From the NCBI GenBank assembly GCA_003056285.1, contig NDWU01000018.1, positions 1-36,348 on the forward strand: DNA of 36,348 nucleotides, in the 5' to 3' direction. Of the stretch, positions 7,492 to 15,650 are shown in pieces. How positions within the stretch are numbered: the first letter of the stretch is position 1; each line of letters starts with the position of its first letter. Origin of the DNA: Candidatus Terraquivivens tikiterensis (lineage in GTDB: Archaea > Thermoproteota > Nitrososphaeria_A > Caldarchaeales > Wolframiiraptoraceae). The notes beneath the pieces are model-generated. The model worked only from the letters and a program-made list of their open reading frames with translations. It was not told where the DNA came from and did no database searches. A program made the position numbers and the translations under genes.

Positions 7492-8436
7492 ATGAGGGTG
7501 CACGTAAAAACGCCTTCGAGGCTCCACCTCGGCATCTTAGACCTTAGCGGTAGCCTTGGCAGGCTTTACGGCTCCTTGGGCCTTTCCATTTTAACGCCAT
7601 CCTTCGAGGCTGTCATAGAGCCTAGCCCGTCAGAGGTCGTGATCGAGCCCTACGACGCGTTCGTGAAGGAGGCAGTGGAGAGGTCGAGGAGGGTATTGGG
7701 TACGAGCGAAGGCTTCGCCGTAAAGGTCGTGGAGAAGATACCGAGGCATGTGGGCTTGGGCTCCGGGACGCAAACGTTGTTGGGCATAGCCATGGGGCTG
7801 GCAAGCCTTCTGGACGTCGAGGCTTCTGTCGATGAGCTTGCGGCCAAGCTCGGTAGGGGTACTGTATCAGGCGTAGGGACTGCTGTCTTCAAGCACGGCG
7901 GTTTTGTCATCGACGGGGGACTAAAGCCTAACAAGGGGCGGATCCCACCAACCATCGTGAGGGTGAACTTCCCGGAAAGATGGCACGTAGTTCTTGCGAT
8001 ACCATACGGTGCCAGGGGTCTAAGCGGATGGGAGGAGGAGAGGGCATTCAGGAAAATCGGAAGGCAGCCTGATTGGATAGCCGAGAGGATATGCAGGCTC
8101 GTGCTGATGAAGCTACTCCCTGGAATATTGGATGAGGACATAATGGAGTTCGGCGAGGCCCTGACCGAGGTGCAGAGGCTCGTCGGTACCTACTTTTCAA
8201 GCGTTCAGGGAGGGATATTCTCGAATGAGTTGACGCGTCTTTGCGTGGAGACTATGCTGGAGAGCGGAGCGGCAGGCTCTGGCCAGAGCTCATGGGGTCC
8301 TACGGCCTACGGGTTTACCGACTCTGCCAAGGCCGCGGAGAGGGTTGCGTCAGCCCTGAGGGACGTCCTATCGAGCAAAGGAAGGGTGCTCACCACGAAG
8401 GCCTCCAACTCCGGCGCCCTTATACGGAGAATTTAA
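7492..8436 (+). CDS. mptG: Beta-ribofuranosylaminobenzene 5'-phosphate synthase
   Basis: 314 residues of the GHMP superfamily. The N-terminus VKTPSRLHLGILDLSG, the ATP-loop-like PRHVGLGSGTQ at 84-94 and the C-terminal GAAGSGQSSWGP at 259-270 are hallmarks of beta-RFAP synthase. The enzyme condenses 4-hydroxybenzoate (or 4-aminobenzoate) with PRPP and loses CO2, the committed step of tetrahydromethanopterin synthesis. It therefore distinguishes that pathway from folate synthesis. It diverges from mptA and mptE. The ATG is within about 25-30 bases of a TATA-like element, so the transcript is probably leaderless. Confidence 0.92.
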   Translation: MRVHVKTPSRLHLGILDLSGSLGRLYGSLGLSILTPSFEAVIEPSPSEVVIEPYDAFVKEAVERSRRVLGTSEGFAVKVVEKIPRHVGLGSGTQTLLGIAMGLASLLDVEASVDELAAKLGRGTVSGVGTAVFKHGGFVIDGGLKPNKGRIPPTIVRVNFPERWHVVLAIPYGARGLSGWEEERAFRKIGRQPDWIAERICRLVLMKLLPGILDEDIMEFGEALTEVQRLVGTYFSSVQGGIFSNELTRLCVETMLESGAAGSGQSSWGPTAYGFTDSAKAAERVASALRDVLSSKGRVLTTKASNSGALIRRI

Positions 8437-8531
8437 ACGTAGTATCTCCGAATGCTCCCTGTGCACTAAAACCATAAGATTGGCCGGTAATGGTTTATCT
8501 ATGAGCTTAAGCACGAATACAATGGCTTAGG

Positions 8532-10310
8532 ATGCTGTTCTCGGAGCTCGTTGAGTTTTACGAAAGGATAGAGGCCACGACGAAGAGGCTGGAGATGACC
8601 GACATACTCGTAGAGCTCTTCAGGAAGACGAGCCCAGAGATAATAGACAAGGTCGTCTACATGACGTTGGGCGAGCTATACCCACCGTTCGTCGGCATAG
8701 AGCTAGGCGTCGCGGAAAAGCTTGCGCTCAGGGCGCTCAGGTCTGTCGCGGGCGTGTCCGAAAAAAAGGCACAAGAGCTCTATGGAAAGCTGGGCGATAT
8801 AGGATTGGTAGCCGAAAGGCTTCTCGAATCAAAGGCCCAGGCCACGCTTTTCGCGGAGCCTCTGACCGTCGAGCGCGTATACTCTTCGCTGGAGAAGATA
8901 GCAAGGACGACGGGAGAGGGTGCCATCGAGACGAAGCTCCAGGTACTCACAGGAATCCTCGGCTCCGCGCAGCCAAAGGAGGCCAAGTACATCATGAGGA
9001 TGGTAACGGGCACGATGAGGCTAGGCGTTGCCGACATGACGATACTTGACGCCCTTGCCGTGGCTTACGGGGGCGGTAAGGAGGTAAGGGAGGCTTTCGA
9101 GAGAGCGTACAACTTAAGCTCGGACATAGGCCTCGTTGCGAAGGTCGCTGCCAAGGAAGGGCTTAAGGCGATAGAAGAGTTTAGGATAAGGATTGGGAAC
9201 CCGATAAGGCCAATGCTGGCTGAAAGGCTCTCTACCGCCGAGGAGATCCTCGAGAAGCTCGATGGCAAGGGGCTGGCGGAGTTTAAGTACGACGGCGAAA
9301 GGATGCAGATACACAAGCGGGGCGACGAGATACTGATCTTCTCGAGGCGCCAAGAGAACATAACCGCACAATACCCTGACGTTATCAATTACGCAAGGGC
9401 CTGCATAAAGGCGAGGGAGGCCATAGTCGAATGCGAGGCCGTCGCCATAGATCCTGAAACGGGCGAGATGTTACCTTTCCAGGAGCTAATGCACCGAAGG
9501 AGAAAATACGAAATCGAGAAGGCTATAGAAGAGTACCCGGTCAGCCTCTTCTTCTTCGATGCGCTTTACGTGGACGGGCAGGACTTAACGTCTAAGCCGC
9601 TCCTAGAAAGGAGGAAGGTACTGGAAAGCATAACGGAGGTCAACGAGAGGGTTATGCTGACGGAGAGCAGGATAGTAGAGAGGCCAGAGGAGCTTGAGGA
9701 GTTCTTCCTGAGGGCCGTGGAGAGCGGCTGCGAGGGTGCCATCGTTAAGTCGATATCCCCAGAATCCCTTTACAAGGCAGGCGCGAGGGGCTGGCTCTGG
9801 ATTAAGTACAAGCGCTCTTACGTATCAAAAATGGTAGACACTGTCGACCTCGTCGTCGTCGGAGCGTTCTACGGAAGGGGGAAGAGGAGGGGTAAGTTCG
9901 GAGCGCTCCTAATGGCCGCGTACAATCCCGAGAGGGATGTCTTCGAGTCCGTCTGCAAGGTTGGATCTGGCTTCACGGACGAGGACCTGGCTAAGCTGCC
10001 CGAGATGCTTTCGCCCTACATATCGAAGGATAAGCCCCCGAGGGTAGAGTCCAGCATGCAACCGGACGTGTGGCTCAAGCCTGGAATGGTCTTGGAGATA
10101 ATCGGCGACGAGATCACGCTCAGCCCCGTCCACATGTGCTGCCGAGATCTGGTTAGGAAGGGGTCTGGCCTTGCCATCAGGTTTCCACGCTTCACGGGTA
10201 GGTTCAGGCTTGACAAGTCTCCAGAGGATGCGACGACGTCTTCGGAGATAATGTCAATGTACGAGAGGCAGCTGAAGAAGGTGGTTGAGAAGCCGGCAGA
10301 GGGTGCCTAA
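8532..10310 (+). CDS. lig: ATP-dependent DNA ligase
   Basis: 592 residues, the usual length for archaeal replicative ligase. The N-terminal DNA-binding domain covers about 1-215. The adenylation domain carries the active-site motif KYDGER with Lys252 as the nucleotidyl acceptor. ECEAVAID near 301-308 and the later EGAIVK and WIKYK motifs complete the set, followed by an OB-fold with RGKRRGKFGALL. It seals Okazaki fragments and repair nicks. The ATG at 8532 follows a short upstream AUG that ends at TAG just before, so the long frame must start here. The next gene starts four bases after the stop. Confidence 0.97.
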   Translation: MLFSELVEFYERIEATTKRLEMTDILVELFRKTSPEIIDKVVYMTLGELYPPFVGIELGVAEKLALRALRSVAGVSEKKAQELYGKLGDIGLVAERLLESKAQATLFAEPLTVERVYSSLEKIARTTGEGAIETKLQVLTGILGSAQPKEAKYIMRMVTGTMRLGVADMTILDALAVAYGGGKEVREAFERAYNLSSDIGLVAKVAAKEGLKAIEEFRIRIGNPIRPMLAERLSTAEEILEKLDGKGLAEFKYDGERMQIHKRGDEILIFSRRQENITAQYPDVINYARACIKAREAIVECEAVAIDPETGEMLPFQELMHRRRKYEIEKAIEEYPVSLFFFDALYVDGQDLTSKPLLERRKVLESITEVNERVMLTESRIVERPEELEEFFLRAVESGCEGAIVKSISPESLYKAGARGWLWIKYKRSYVSKMVDTVDLVVVGAFYGRGKRRGKFGALLMAAYNPERDVFESVCKVGSGFTDEDLAKLPEMLSPYISKDKPPRVESSMQPDVWLKPGMVLEIIGDEITLSPVHMCCRDLVRKGSGLAIRFPRFTGRFRLDKSPEDATTSSEIMSMYERQLKKVVEKPAEGA

Positions 10311-10314
10311 AGAT

Positions 10315-10896
10315 ATGTCTGAGGATAGCGGCGAGGAAAGGCTGAAGAAGTTGGCGATGGTTAAGAGTTACTTGGAGAGGAGGATCGAGGAGCTTTCGAG
10401 CGAGGTCGAGGCCATAAGGTTCCTTGTCTCGATCGTGGATGAACAGCTGGCCGCGAGGAGCTTCAGGACGGCGGAGACCATCAGGAGGGAGGAGGCGCAG
10501 AAGGCCGTAGAGGCCGCGAAGAAAGAGGAGAGGCCAAGGGAGCTTGGCGCCGTGAGAAACCTTCGGGGCAAATCAGGAAACCTGCTCGGGATGCTAACGG
10601 TAACGCCGGACGAGATCAGGGTTACAATCAACCCCGAGCTGCACATAACGTCCGACATGAGGCCCTTCTCATCCTTCCTCATAAAGAAGGTCCTGGACGC
10701 GATGGTCAAGGTCGACAAGGAGAGCGTTGAGGCAGGAAGGCTGGAGCCAGGCAAGGAGCTGAGCTACGATATAACGTACGAAGGCGAAGAGGTCAGGGAA
10801 ATAATCGTAAGGAATTACCGGGACGACGTGAGGCTAAGGGAGGTCGTGAACTCGATAAGGTGGGCCCTGGACACGATATCCTCATCCCAGAGGTAG
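10315..10896 (+). CDS. Coiled-coil protein of unknown function downstream of ligase
   Basis: 193 residues from ATG at 10315, four bases after the ligase stop; an earlier in-frame start at 10285 lies inside the ligase gene. Residues ~5-80 form a charged helical or coiled-coil segment (YLERRIEELSSEVEAIRFLV). Residues ~85-175 look like a compact alpha/beta domain (GNLLGMLTVTPDEIRVTINP, then FLIKKVLDAMVKVDKE). No signal peptide, membrane segment or catalytic motif is visible. I do not recognise the family. Its tight coupling to the ligase hints at a DNA-related role, but that is inference only. Confidence 0.65.
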   Translation: MSEDSGEERLKKLAMVKSYLERRIEELSSEVEAIRFLVSIVDEQLAARSFRTAETIRREEAQKAVEAAKKEERPRELGAVRNLRGKSGNLLGMLTVTPDEIRVTINPELHITSDMRPFSSFLIKKVLDAMVKVDKESVEAGRLEPGKELSYDITYEGEEVREIIVRNYRDDVRLREVVNSIRWALDTISSSQR

Positions 10897-10897
10897 C

Positions 10898-11317
10898 TTA
10901 ATCGCCCACGACCGTTACCACGATCTTTCTCTCCCTGGGCCTGACGTCCAACTCCAAGAAGACAAGCTGTTGCCAAGTTCCCAGCAAAAGCTTCCCGCCC
11001 CTCAATGGGATCGATAGGCTGGGACCTATGAGGGCAGCCCTCACGTGGGAATGCCCGTTGTAGTCTCCCCACCTTTCGTGGTGCTTGTACGGATGGTTCT
11101 TTGGCGCGACCCTCTCAAGGATGTCCGAAATATCACGGACCAGGCCTGGCTCGTGTTCCATCGTAGTTACTGCCGCCGTTGAGCCCATAACGAACACGTT
11201 CACTATGCCATCCGATATCCCCGAGTCCCTTACTGCCGAGCATACTATATCCGTTATATCAACGACGTCGCCCTCGCCCTTCGTCTTTATGGATAGCTCG
11301 CCAGACCAAACGGCCAT
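10898..11317 (-). CDS. YjbQ/UPF0047-family protein
   Basis: 139 residues from ATG at 11317, where the family's opening strand (WSGELSIKTKG) begins; a longer frame to 11383 is not conserved-looking. The family signatures are VMGSTAAVTTMEHEPG, HERWGDYNGHSHVRAALIGPS and the C-terminal GTWQQLVFLELD. The conserved His and Glu residues form a metal/phosphate site. Bacterial YjbQ has weak thiamin phosphate synthase activity and its true role is unsettled. It converges on the coiled-coil gene (one-base gap) and diverges from the surface protein gene. A TATA-like GGATATATTC on the minus strand at about 11350-11360 is its likely promoter. Confidence 0.88.
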   Translation of the reverse strand: MAVWSGELSIKTKGEGDVVDITDIVCSAVRDSGISDGIVNVFVMGSTAAVTTMEHEPGLVRDISDILERVAPKNHPYKHHERWGDYNGHSHVRAALIGPSLSIPLRGGKLLLGTWQQLVFLELDVRPRERKIVVTVVGD

Positions 11318-11366
11318 CCTGAACACCACGGTATCTTGATAGTACCCCGAATATATCCTTAGGTTC

Positions 11367-11380
11367 AAAAAGCTTAAAGG
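11367..11380 (+). promoter_or_regulatory. BRE/TATA promoter of the surface protein gene
   Basis: AAAAAGCTTAAAGG lies about 25-35 bases before the ATG at 11405. It matches the purine-rich BRE plus AAAGCTTAWA core seen before other genes in the window (16919, 18371, 20236). Confidence 0.6.
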
Positions 11381-11404
11381 CATACCCTTTACACGGAATT
11401 CATA

Positions 11405-14119
11405 ATGATGAGACGTACCTTTTGGTTTCTTTCGCTTTTCGTCCTTTCCCTCGCGGTAATCATAGCTTTGTACTCATTCCCCTCAGTATCCGCCTCTTAT
11501 GGAACGCTGAGCATCACGGTAAAGAATAAGGACGGTAGCGTACTTCCAGGCGCAACGGTAAGGGTAAACGGAACGGTTGGGACCACGGACGAGAACGGCG
11601 TCGTATCCTTTACTAACATAAACCTGTACGCGAACCACTCGATAAAGATAACCTATCTGGGCTTCTCGGTCTACGAGGTCAGCGTATTTAACGCATCGGG
11701 CTCCAGCGCTGTTACTTTTACTGCGAGCGTCTCGAGCTGGAGCATAAAGGTATACGACGCCTCGGGTAGGAACGCAGTCCCGAACGCAACCGTAAGGGTA
11801 AAGGTAAACGTGCTGGAGAGGGAGGGCAGGACGAATAAAGACGGCCTCGTAACGTTCGAAAACATGCCCTGGACTTCCGGCTACAGGGTAAGGGTGTTTT
11901 ATGCCGGTAGGGAGGTCTTCAACGAGGAAAAAGGGCTGGGCGAGAATACCAGGAGCATCGAGGTAAGGGCGGCCCTATATAACCTAACGGTAAGGGTAAA
12001 CGATAGGAGCGGCAAGCCAGTCCAGGGCGTCGAGGTAAGGGTTTGGAACGGCTCTACGGCATACCCTGTATACGCGACCGCGACGAGCGGCCCGGACGGC
12101 AGGGCCTCCCTTAAATACCTGGTCTCGGAGAACTACATAGTCCTATCGACTTACAGGGGAGACGTCTTATCGAACGAGACTTTGAGCGTTACTGAGGACA
12201 AGGTTTACACAGTGAGCGCACCCCTCCAGATGGTCAACGTGACCGTATACAACTCAAAGGGTACCAGGGTTATTCGGGGCGAGGGGTACGAGCTCAAGGG
12301 TCAGCTCTTCCGGGACGGTATACCGTACAGCGGGGTAACGTTCACGAAAGACGGTACCCTCAGGTTAGGCCACGCATACTACCCTAGAAGCTACAGGTTG
12401 GTCGTAAGCTTTGCGGGGGTTGAGGTCTACGATGGTATTTGTGAGGTAAACGAGCAGACTGCTTCCTTCAACATAAATGCAGAGTTCTACGACCTTCTCC
12501 TACAGGTCAGCGAAGAGGGTCTTTTCAGCGGAAAGCTTAGGGAGAAAGTAACGGTAACGCTTAGCCTAGGCGATGCCTTCAGCGTAACGGCTATGACGAG
12601 CCAGGGTGTGGCTACGATAAACGACGTACCCCATACAACTTACGACTACAGAATCCATTACGGTACCTACTTGGTAGGATCAGGAGAGGTTGGCTTCACC
12701 GGAGACATGGAGGCCGTTACCTTGAAGCTAAGGAGCTACAGGCTAAACGTTACGCTCATGAATTCCGAGGGTGGCGGTGTTCCGGCTACCGTCACGGTAA
12801 AGACGTACGACGGAAAGGTTCTGGGCGACGTAAAGGCAGACGATAGAGGCTTGGCGGTCTTGAACGGTCTAATACCGATAAGGTACTCCATCTACGTAAA
12901 GCACATGGGCTTTGACGTAGGTTCTGCGGAGGATGTTGTGCTAGATGGCGACCGTGAGATAACGGTAGAGACCAGCGTCCACAACCTCAAGCTCATGGTT
13001 CTAGATTACGACGGCATAGACCCCATCGAGGGCGCAGAGGTGAACGTTAAGGTCGGGGATGCAAGGCTTGAGGGGACGACGAACTCCTCGGGCATCGCCA
13101 TCGTTAGAAACGTTCCCCAGACGACGTGCGACTTATCGATAGAGCTTCACGGTATCGAGATTTACAGGGATTCCCTGAGGGTTACATCCAGTAGCCTACG
13201 GACAGTATCGAAGACGTACGTCTACGACCTCGTCGTCAAGGTCTTCGATGCTGAGAAGATGCCGCTTGACAAGGGTACCGTCGCCGTCTTGTTCGGGGAT
13301 TACAAACTAGAGGCCAACGTGACGGCCGATGGTACGGCAAGGCTTGAGAACCTGCCGGCCTCACGGCTCTTGATTAAGTACTATCTCTACGGCGTAGCGG
13401 CGGGTGAGGTAACGCCCGACCTACAGTACGACGAGCAGTCCGTGGAGCTTCTGTCCAAGGTCTATACCGTGACGCTGAACTACAGGATGGCAGACGGCAA
13501 GCCTATGTCATCGGGTTACGTCAAGGTTTACCTTGGAGCGAGGGAGTTGATGACGGTGGACGTAGATAGGACGGGTAGGATATCGATCAGGCTACCGAGG
13601 GGCGACTATACGTTTGCGGCCTACTACCAGGATGTCGAGGTATCCAAGAAAGAGGTCTCCGTCTACGACAGGGTCAGCATGGCCTTGGATGCGGAGGTCT
13701 ACTTGACGGTCCTCAGGGTGAAGGATGCGAGGGGCAGGCCCATTGTGGGCGCTGAGGTGAAAATATCAAGAGAAGGAAGGGCTCCAATATACGGTGTTAC
13801 GGACTCGGATGGCACTTTCTCCACGTACCTTGCCAAAGGCCAGTACGGTTGGCAACTCAGGATAGGAGACTACATGCTCAACTCAACCTACGAGGCTAAC
13901 TCCAACAACGAGGTCGTCGTAGTCCACCTTACGCCAAGGGTAGCGGAGCCGTACGTCGTGCTCGGTACGGCATCGGGCATTATAGCGTTGGTCGCGTTCT
14001 TTTACTCGAAAAAATTTATCAAGAGGCGAGCTACCCTAACCAGGCCAGCTTTACGGAGGCAAAAATCAGGTGGTCAGGAAGGGGAAAGCGTCCAAAGGAG
14101 GCGCCTGCCTAGGATATAG
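11405..14119 (+). CDS. Large cell-surface protein of about ten tandem beta-sandwich repeats
   Basis: 904 residues. Residues ~5-30 are a signal peptide (FWFLSLFVLSLAVIIALYSF then SVSASYG). About ten repeats of roughly 80-95 residues follow, each built as L-x-V-x-V-x-D-x-x-G-x-P-x-x-G-A-x-V, a TDxxGxxxFxNLP turn, then a Y-x-I-x-V strand with YxGxEV. This is the carboxypeptidase-regulatory/Cna-B/prealbumin-like fold. Repeats begin near residues 31, 117, 195, 285, 365, 452, 542, 630, 715 and 800. A membrane helix (VVLGTASGIIALVAFFY, ~855-875) and a basic cytoplasmic tail anchor it. It has many Asn-X-Ser/Thr sites for archaeal N-glycosylation. It probably forms a stalk or surface-layer filament. 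The signal peptidase gene follows at once. Confidence 0.8.
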   Translation: MMRRTFWFLSLFVLSLAVIIALYSFPSVSASYGTLSITVKNKDGSVLPGATVRVNGTVGTTDENGVVSFTNINLYANHSIKITYLGFSVYEVSVFNASGSSAVTFTASVSSWSIKVYDASGRNAVPNATVRVKVNVLEREGRTNKDGLVTFENMPWTSGYRVRVFYAGREVFNEEKGLGENTRSIEVRAALYNLTVRVNDRSGKPVQGVEVRVWNGSTAYPVYATATSGPDGRASLKYLVSENYIVLSTYRGDVLSNETLSVTEDKVYTVSAPLQMVNVTVYNSKGTRVIRGEGYELKGQLFRDGIPYSGVTFTKDGTLRLGHAYYPRSYRLVVSFAGVEVYDGICEVNEQTASFNINAEFYDLLLQVSEEGLFSGKLREKVTVTLSLGDAFSVTAMTSQGVATINDVPHTTYDYRIHYGTYLVGSGEVGFTGDMEAVTLKLRSYRLNVTLMNSEGGGVPATVTVKTYDGKVLGDVKADDRGLAVLNGLIPIRYSIYVKHMGFDVGSAEDVVLDGDREITVETSVHNLKLMVLDYDGIDPIEGAEVNVKVGDARLEGTTNSSGIAIVRNVPQTTCDLSIELHGIEIYRDSLRVTSSSLRTVSKTYVYDLVVKVFDAEKMPLDKGTVAVLFGDYKLEANVTADGTARLENLPASRLLIKYYLYGVAAGEVTPDLQYDEQSVELLSKVYTVTLNYRMADGKPMSSGYVKVYLGARELMTVDVDRTGRISIRLPRGDYTFAAYYQDVEVSKKEVSVYDRVSMALDAEVYLTVLRVKDARGRPIVGAEVKISREGRAPIYGVTDSDGTFSTYLAKGQYGWQLRIGDYMLNSTYEANSNNEVVVVHLTPRVAEPYVVLGTASGIIALVAFFYSKKFIKRRATLTRPALRRQKSGGQEGESVQRRRLPRI

Positions 14120-14128
14120 GTGGGCCGG

Positions 14129-14698
14129 ATGGCAAAGCTCAAAGGCGTAAAGCGCGCAGCCACCTACCTATTTTACGCACTCTTGATTCTCCTTGCGGCT
14201 ATCAGCATATTCTCTGCAGTCCAAGGCGCGACTGGTAGTTCCTTTCCGCTCCTTGTGGTGAAAAGCGGAAGCATGGAGCCCGTAATACATCCGGGCGACA
14301 TAATAATCACCGCTCCAGTCAAGCCTTCTGAAATAAGGGCAGACCCCAGGGACGGTGACGTGATAGTATTCTTCAAGCCTCCATACTACGGTGACCTAAA
14401 CTACCTTATCGTGCACAGAGCCATAGGGGTTGTGGACGGTGGCTTTGTAACGAAGGGCGATGCGAACTCGATACCAGACCCTTGGAGCCCCGTCCCGCCC
14501 AACTACGTCGTGGGAAAGTGGACGGGGATGAAGCTGCCCTATTGGACCGGCATAGGTTACCTATCGCTTTTCCTAAGGGGCGAGGTATTTTCTCCCTACG
14601 GCCGAATAGTCCTCGTGCTCATCATCGCAGTTAACGCGCTCCTGATACTCTTGGAGTTCAGAAGGGCTTGGAAAGAGTCTAGGAAGGCCCCAGCCTGA
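14129..14698 (+). CDS. Signal peptidase I, archaeal/ER type
   Basis: 189 residues from ATG at 14129, preceded by GGTGGG; a GTG at 14120, directly after the stop of the surface protein, is an alternative. The order of features is an N-terminal membrane helix (~12-35), the catalytic Ser in VKSGSMEPVIHPGD, the YLIVHRAIG motif whose His replaces the bacterial catalytic Lys, FVTKGDANSIPDPW, and a second membrane helix near the C-terminus (IVLVLIIAVNALLILL). The enzyme removes signal peptides at the outer face of the membrane. Its coupling to one giant secreted protein suggests it may serve that protein in particular. The 3' end overlaps the convergent DUF447 gene. Confidence 0.9.
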   Translation: MAKLKGVKRAATYLFYALLILLAAISIFSAVQGATGSSFPLLVVKSGSMEPVIHPGDIIITAPVKPSEIRADPRDGDVIVFFKPPYYGDLNYLIVHRAIGVVDGGFVTKGDANSIPDPWSPVPPNYVVGKWTGMKLPYWTGIGYLSLFLRGEVFSPYGRIVLVLIIAVNALLILLEFRRAWKESRKAPA

Positions 14699-15334
14699 AA
14701 TTAGCCCCATTATCCTATCCATTACGGACGAATAAACGGTCTTTGGGGCTATCCTAGAGACTAGCGCGTTATAATGCTTGACGAGGAGCGCAAGCTGCAT
14801 GGCTTCTTGCATCATGCCATGCTCCAAGAAGAACTTTATCCTAGTTGCGTGAATGAGCGATTCGATGACGGCATGCTCAGCCCTCGTGTACGGCCTCGCG
14901 TCCCTCCGTTTCCAAAAGGCCCTGAGCACATTGCAGCTCAGGGTTACCCTTTCCCCATCCTCGCCCTCAACCCGCCCTACGACAAACTCCAACTTAGCGT
15001 ACACGTTTGCCAACGACGGCGCGGGTACCGACATCGAGGCCGTTAAGAGCTCGTTAAGACAGCCTTCCTTACCGAAGGTAGCTGCGTAGAACACTTCGAC
15101 GTCGTCTGTAAAGTTTAAGACGCCGTAAGGAAAACGCATCAGCAACTTATAGCTCCTCGTGGTCTTAAACGGTCTGAGAACCACTGTGCCGTTTTTGAAG
15201 ACTACACCCATGGGTGCCGCGTTCGTCTCCTCGCCCGCACCCGTGGTAAGTATGCACTCGTAAACGACGTTGGGGACTATGCGGTTTCTCTCCACGAATT
15301 CCTCGAGGCTTCCTTCCGTGTATGCATCGGACAT
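14573..15334 (-). CDS. DUF447-family protein (flavin-reductase-like fold)
   Basis: About 253 residues. The N-terminal half (VVYECILTTGAGEETNAAPMGVVF, RPFKTTRSYKLL, GVLNFTDDVEVFY) matches DUF447 (COG2457), a split-barrel FMN-binding-like fold; the rest contains ARPYTRAEHAVIESLIHATR. As I recall, the family travels with tetrahydromethanopterin C1 genes in archaea and methylotrophic bacteria, and its role is not established. ATG at 15334 is preferred; an in-frame GTG at 15343 is possible. The last ~40 residues look foreign to the family and lie antisense to the signal peptidase gene (126-base overlap), as if an original stop was lost. Confidence 0.8.
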   Translation of the reverse strand: MSDAYTEGSLEEFVERNRIVPNVVYECILTTGAGEETNAAPMGVVFKNGTVVLRPFKTTRSYKLLMRFPYGVLNFTDDVEVFYAATFGKEGCLNELLTASMSVPAPSLANVYAKLEFVVGRVEGEDGERVTLSCNVLRAFWKRRDARPYTRAEHAVIESLIHATRIKFFLEHGMMQEAMQLALLVKHYNALVSRIAPKTVYSSVMDRIMGLISGWGLPRLFPSPSELQEYQERVNCDDEHEDYSAVGRKYLAP

Positions 15335-15343
15335 GGATTCCAC

Positions 15344-15650
15344 GCATCAGGGTGCATAAGGGGCTTTATCACGGTTGCCCCGAGAGCTTAGCCAGTAGGG
15401 AAGGGCATGAGGATCATCGAATCCCATGACTTTGACACTCCCACGCCTAAAGGACGTTGGCTTTCTCGTCGAGTATGGTAAGTCAGAAGTGCGTTCCCAT
15501 GAACCTTGAGGCCATGCGGCTGAGGCTGATGGGCGAATGGACTGATGGCTGAGAGGCGACGCCCGAACGCTGAAAGTGTTTGAGAAGAGGCCGGGTGGGG
15601 AATAAAGACGGGGAGAGCCGGAAGCTCCAGGCTTAAGCTCGGAGAGGTTG
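15344..15650 (-). mobile_element. TnpB 3'-end and right-end fragment of an IS200/IS605-type element
   Basis: The stretch between the CitG-like gene and DUF447 holds no intact gene. On the minus strand, 15440-15460 forms a hairpin with a bulged T and a TTTA loop (GCCAACGTCC then GGCGTGGG), the same layout as the right end at 508-531. Upstream of it an open frame (about 15388-15696) reads a Pro/Ser/Arg-rich tail ending RRESQRPLGVGVSKSWDS through the hairpin. A tail reading through the right end is usual for TnpB. One stem pair is mismatched, a sign of decay. No catalytic part is left. Confidence 0.55.

Noticed and set aside
7438-7527. A longer MptA starting at 7527 or 7488
   Set aside because: It would overlap or touch the divergent beta-RFAP synthase start, and the added residues do not resemble the family; MAIPDIKDEQPD at 7437 does.
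15165-15347. Small ORF overlapping DUF447 in another frame
   Set aside because: It is a shadow frame of DUF447 with no recognisable motif and no ribosome binding site.
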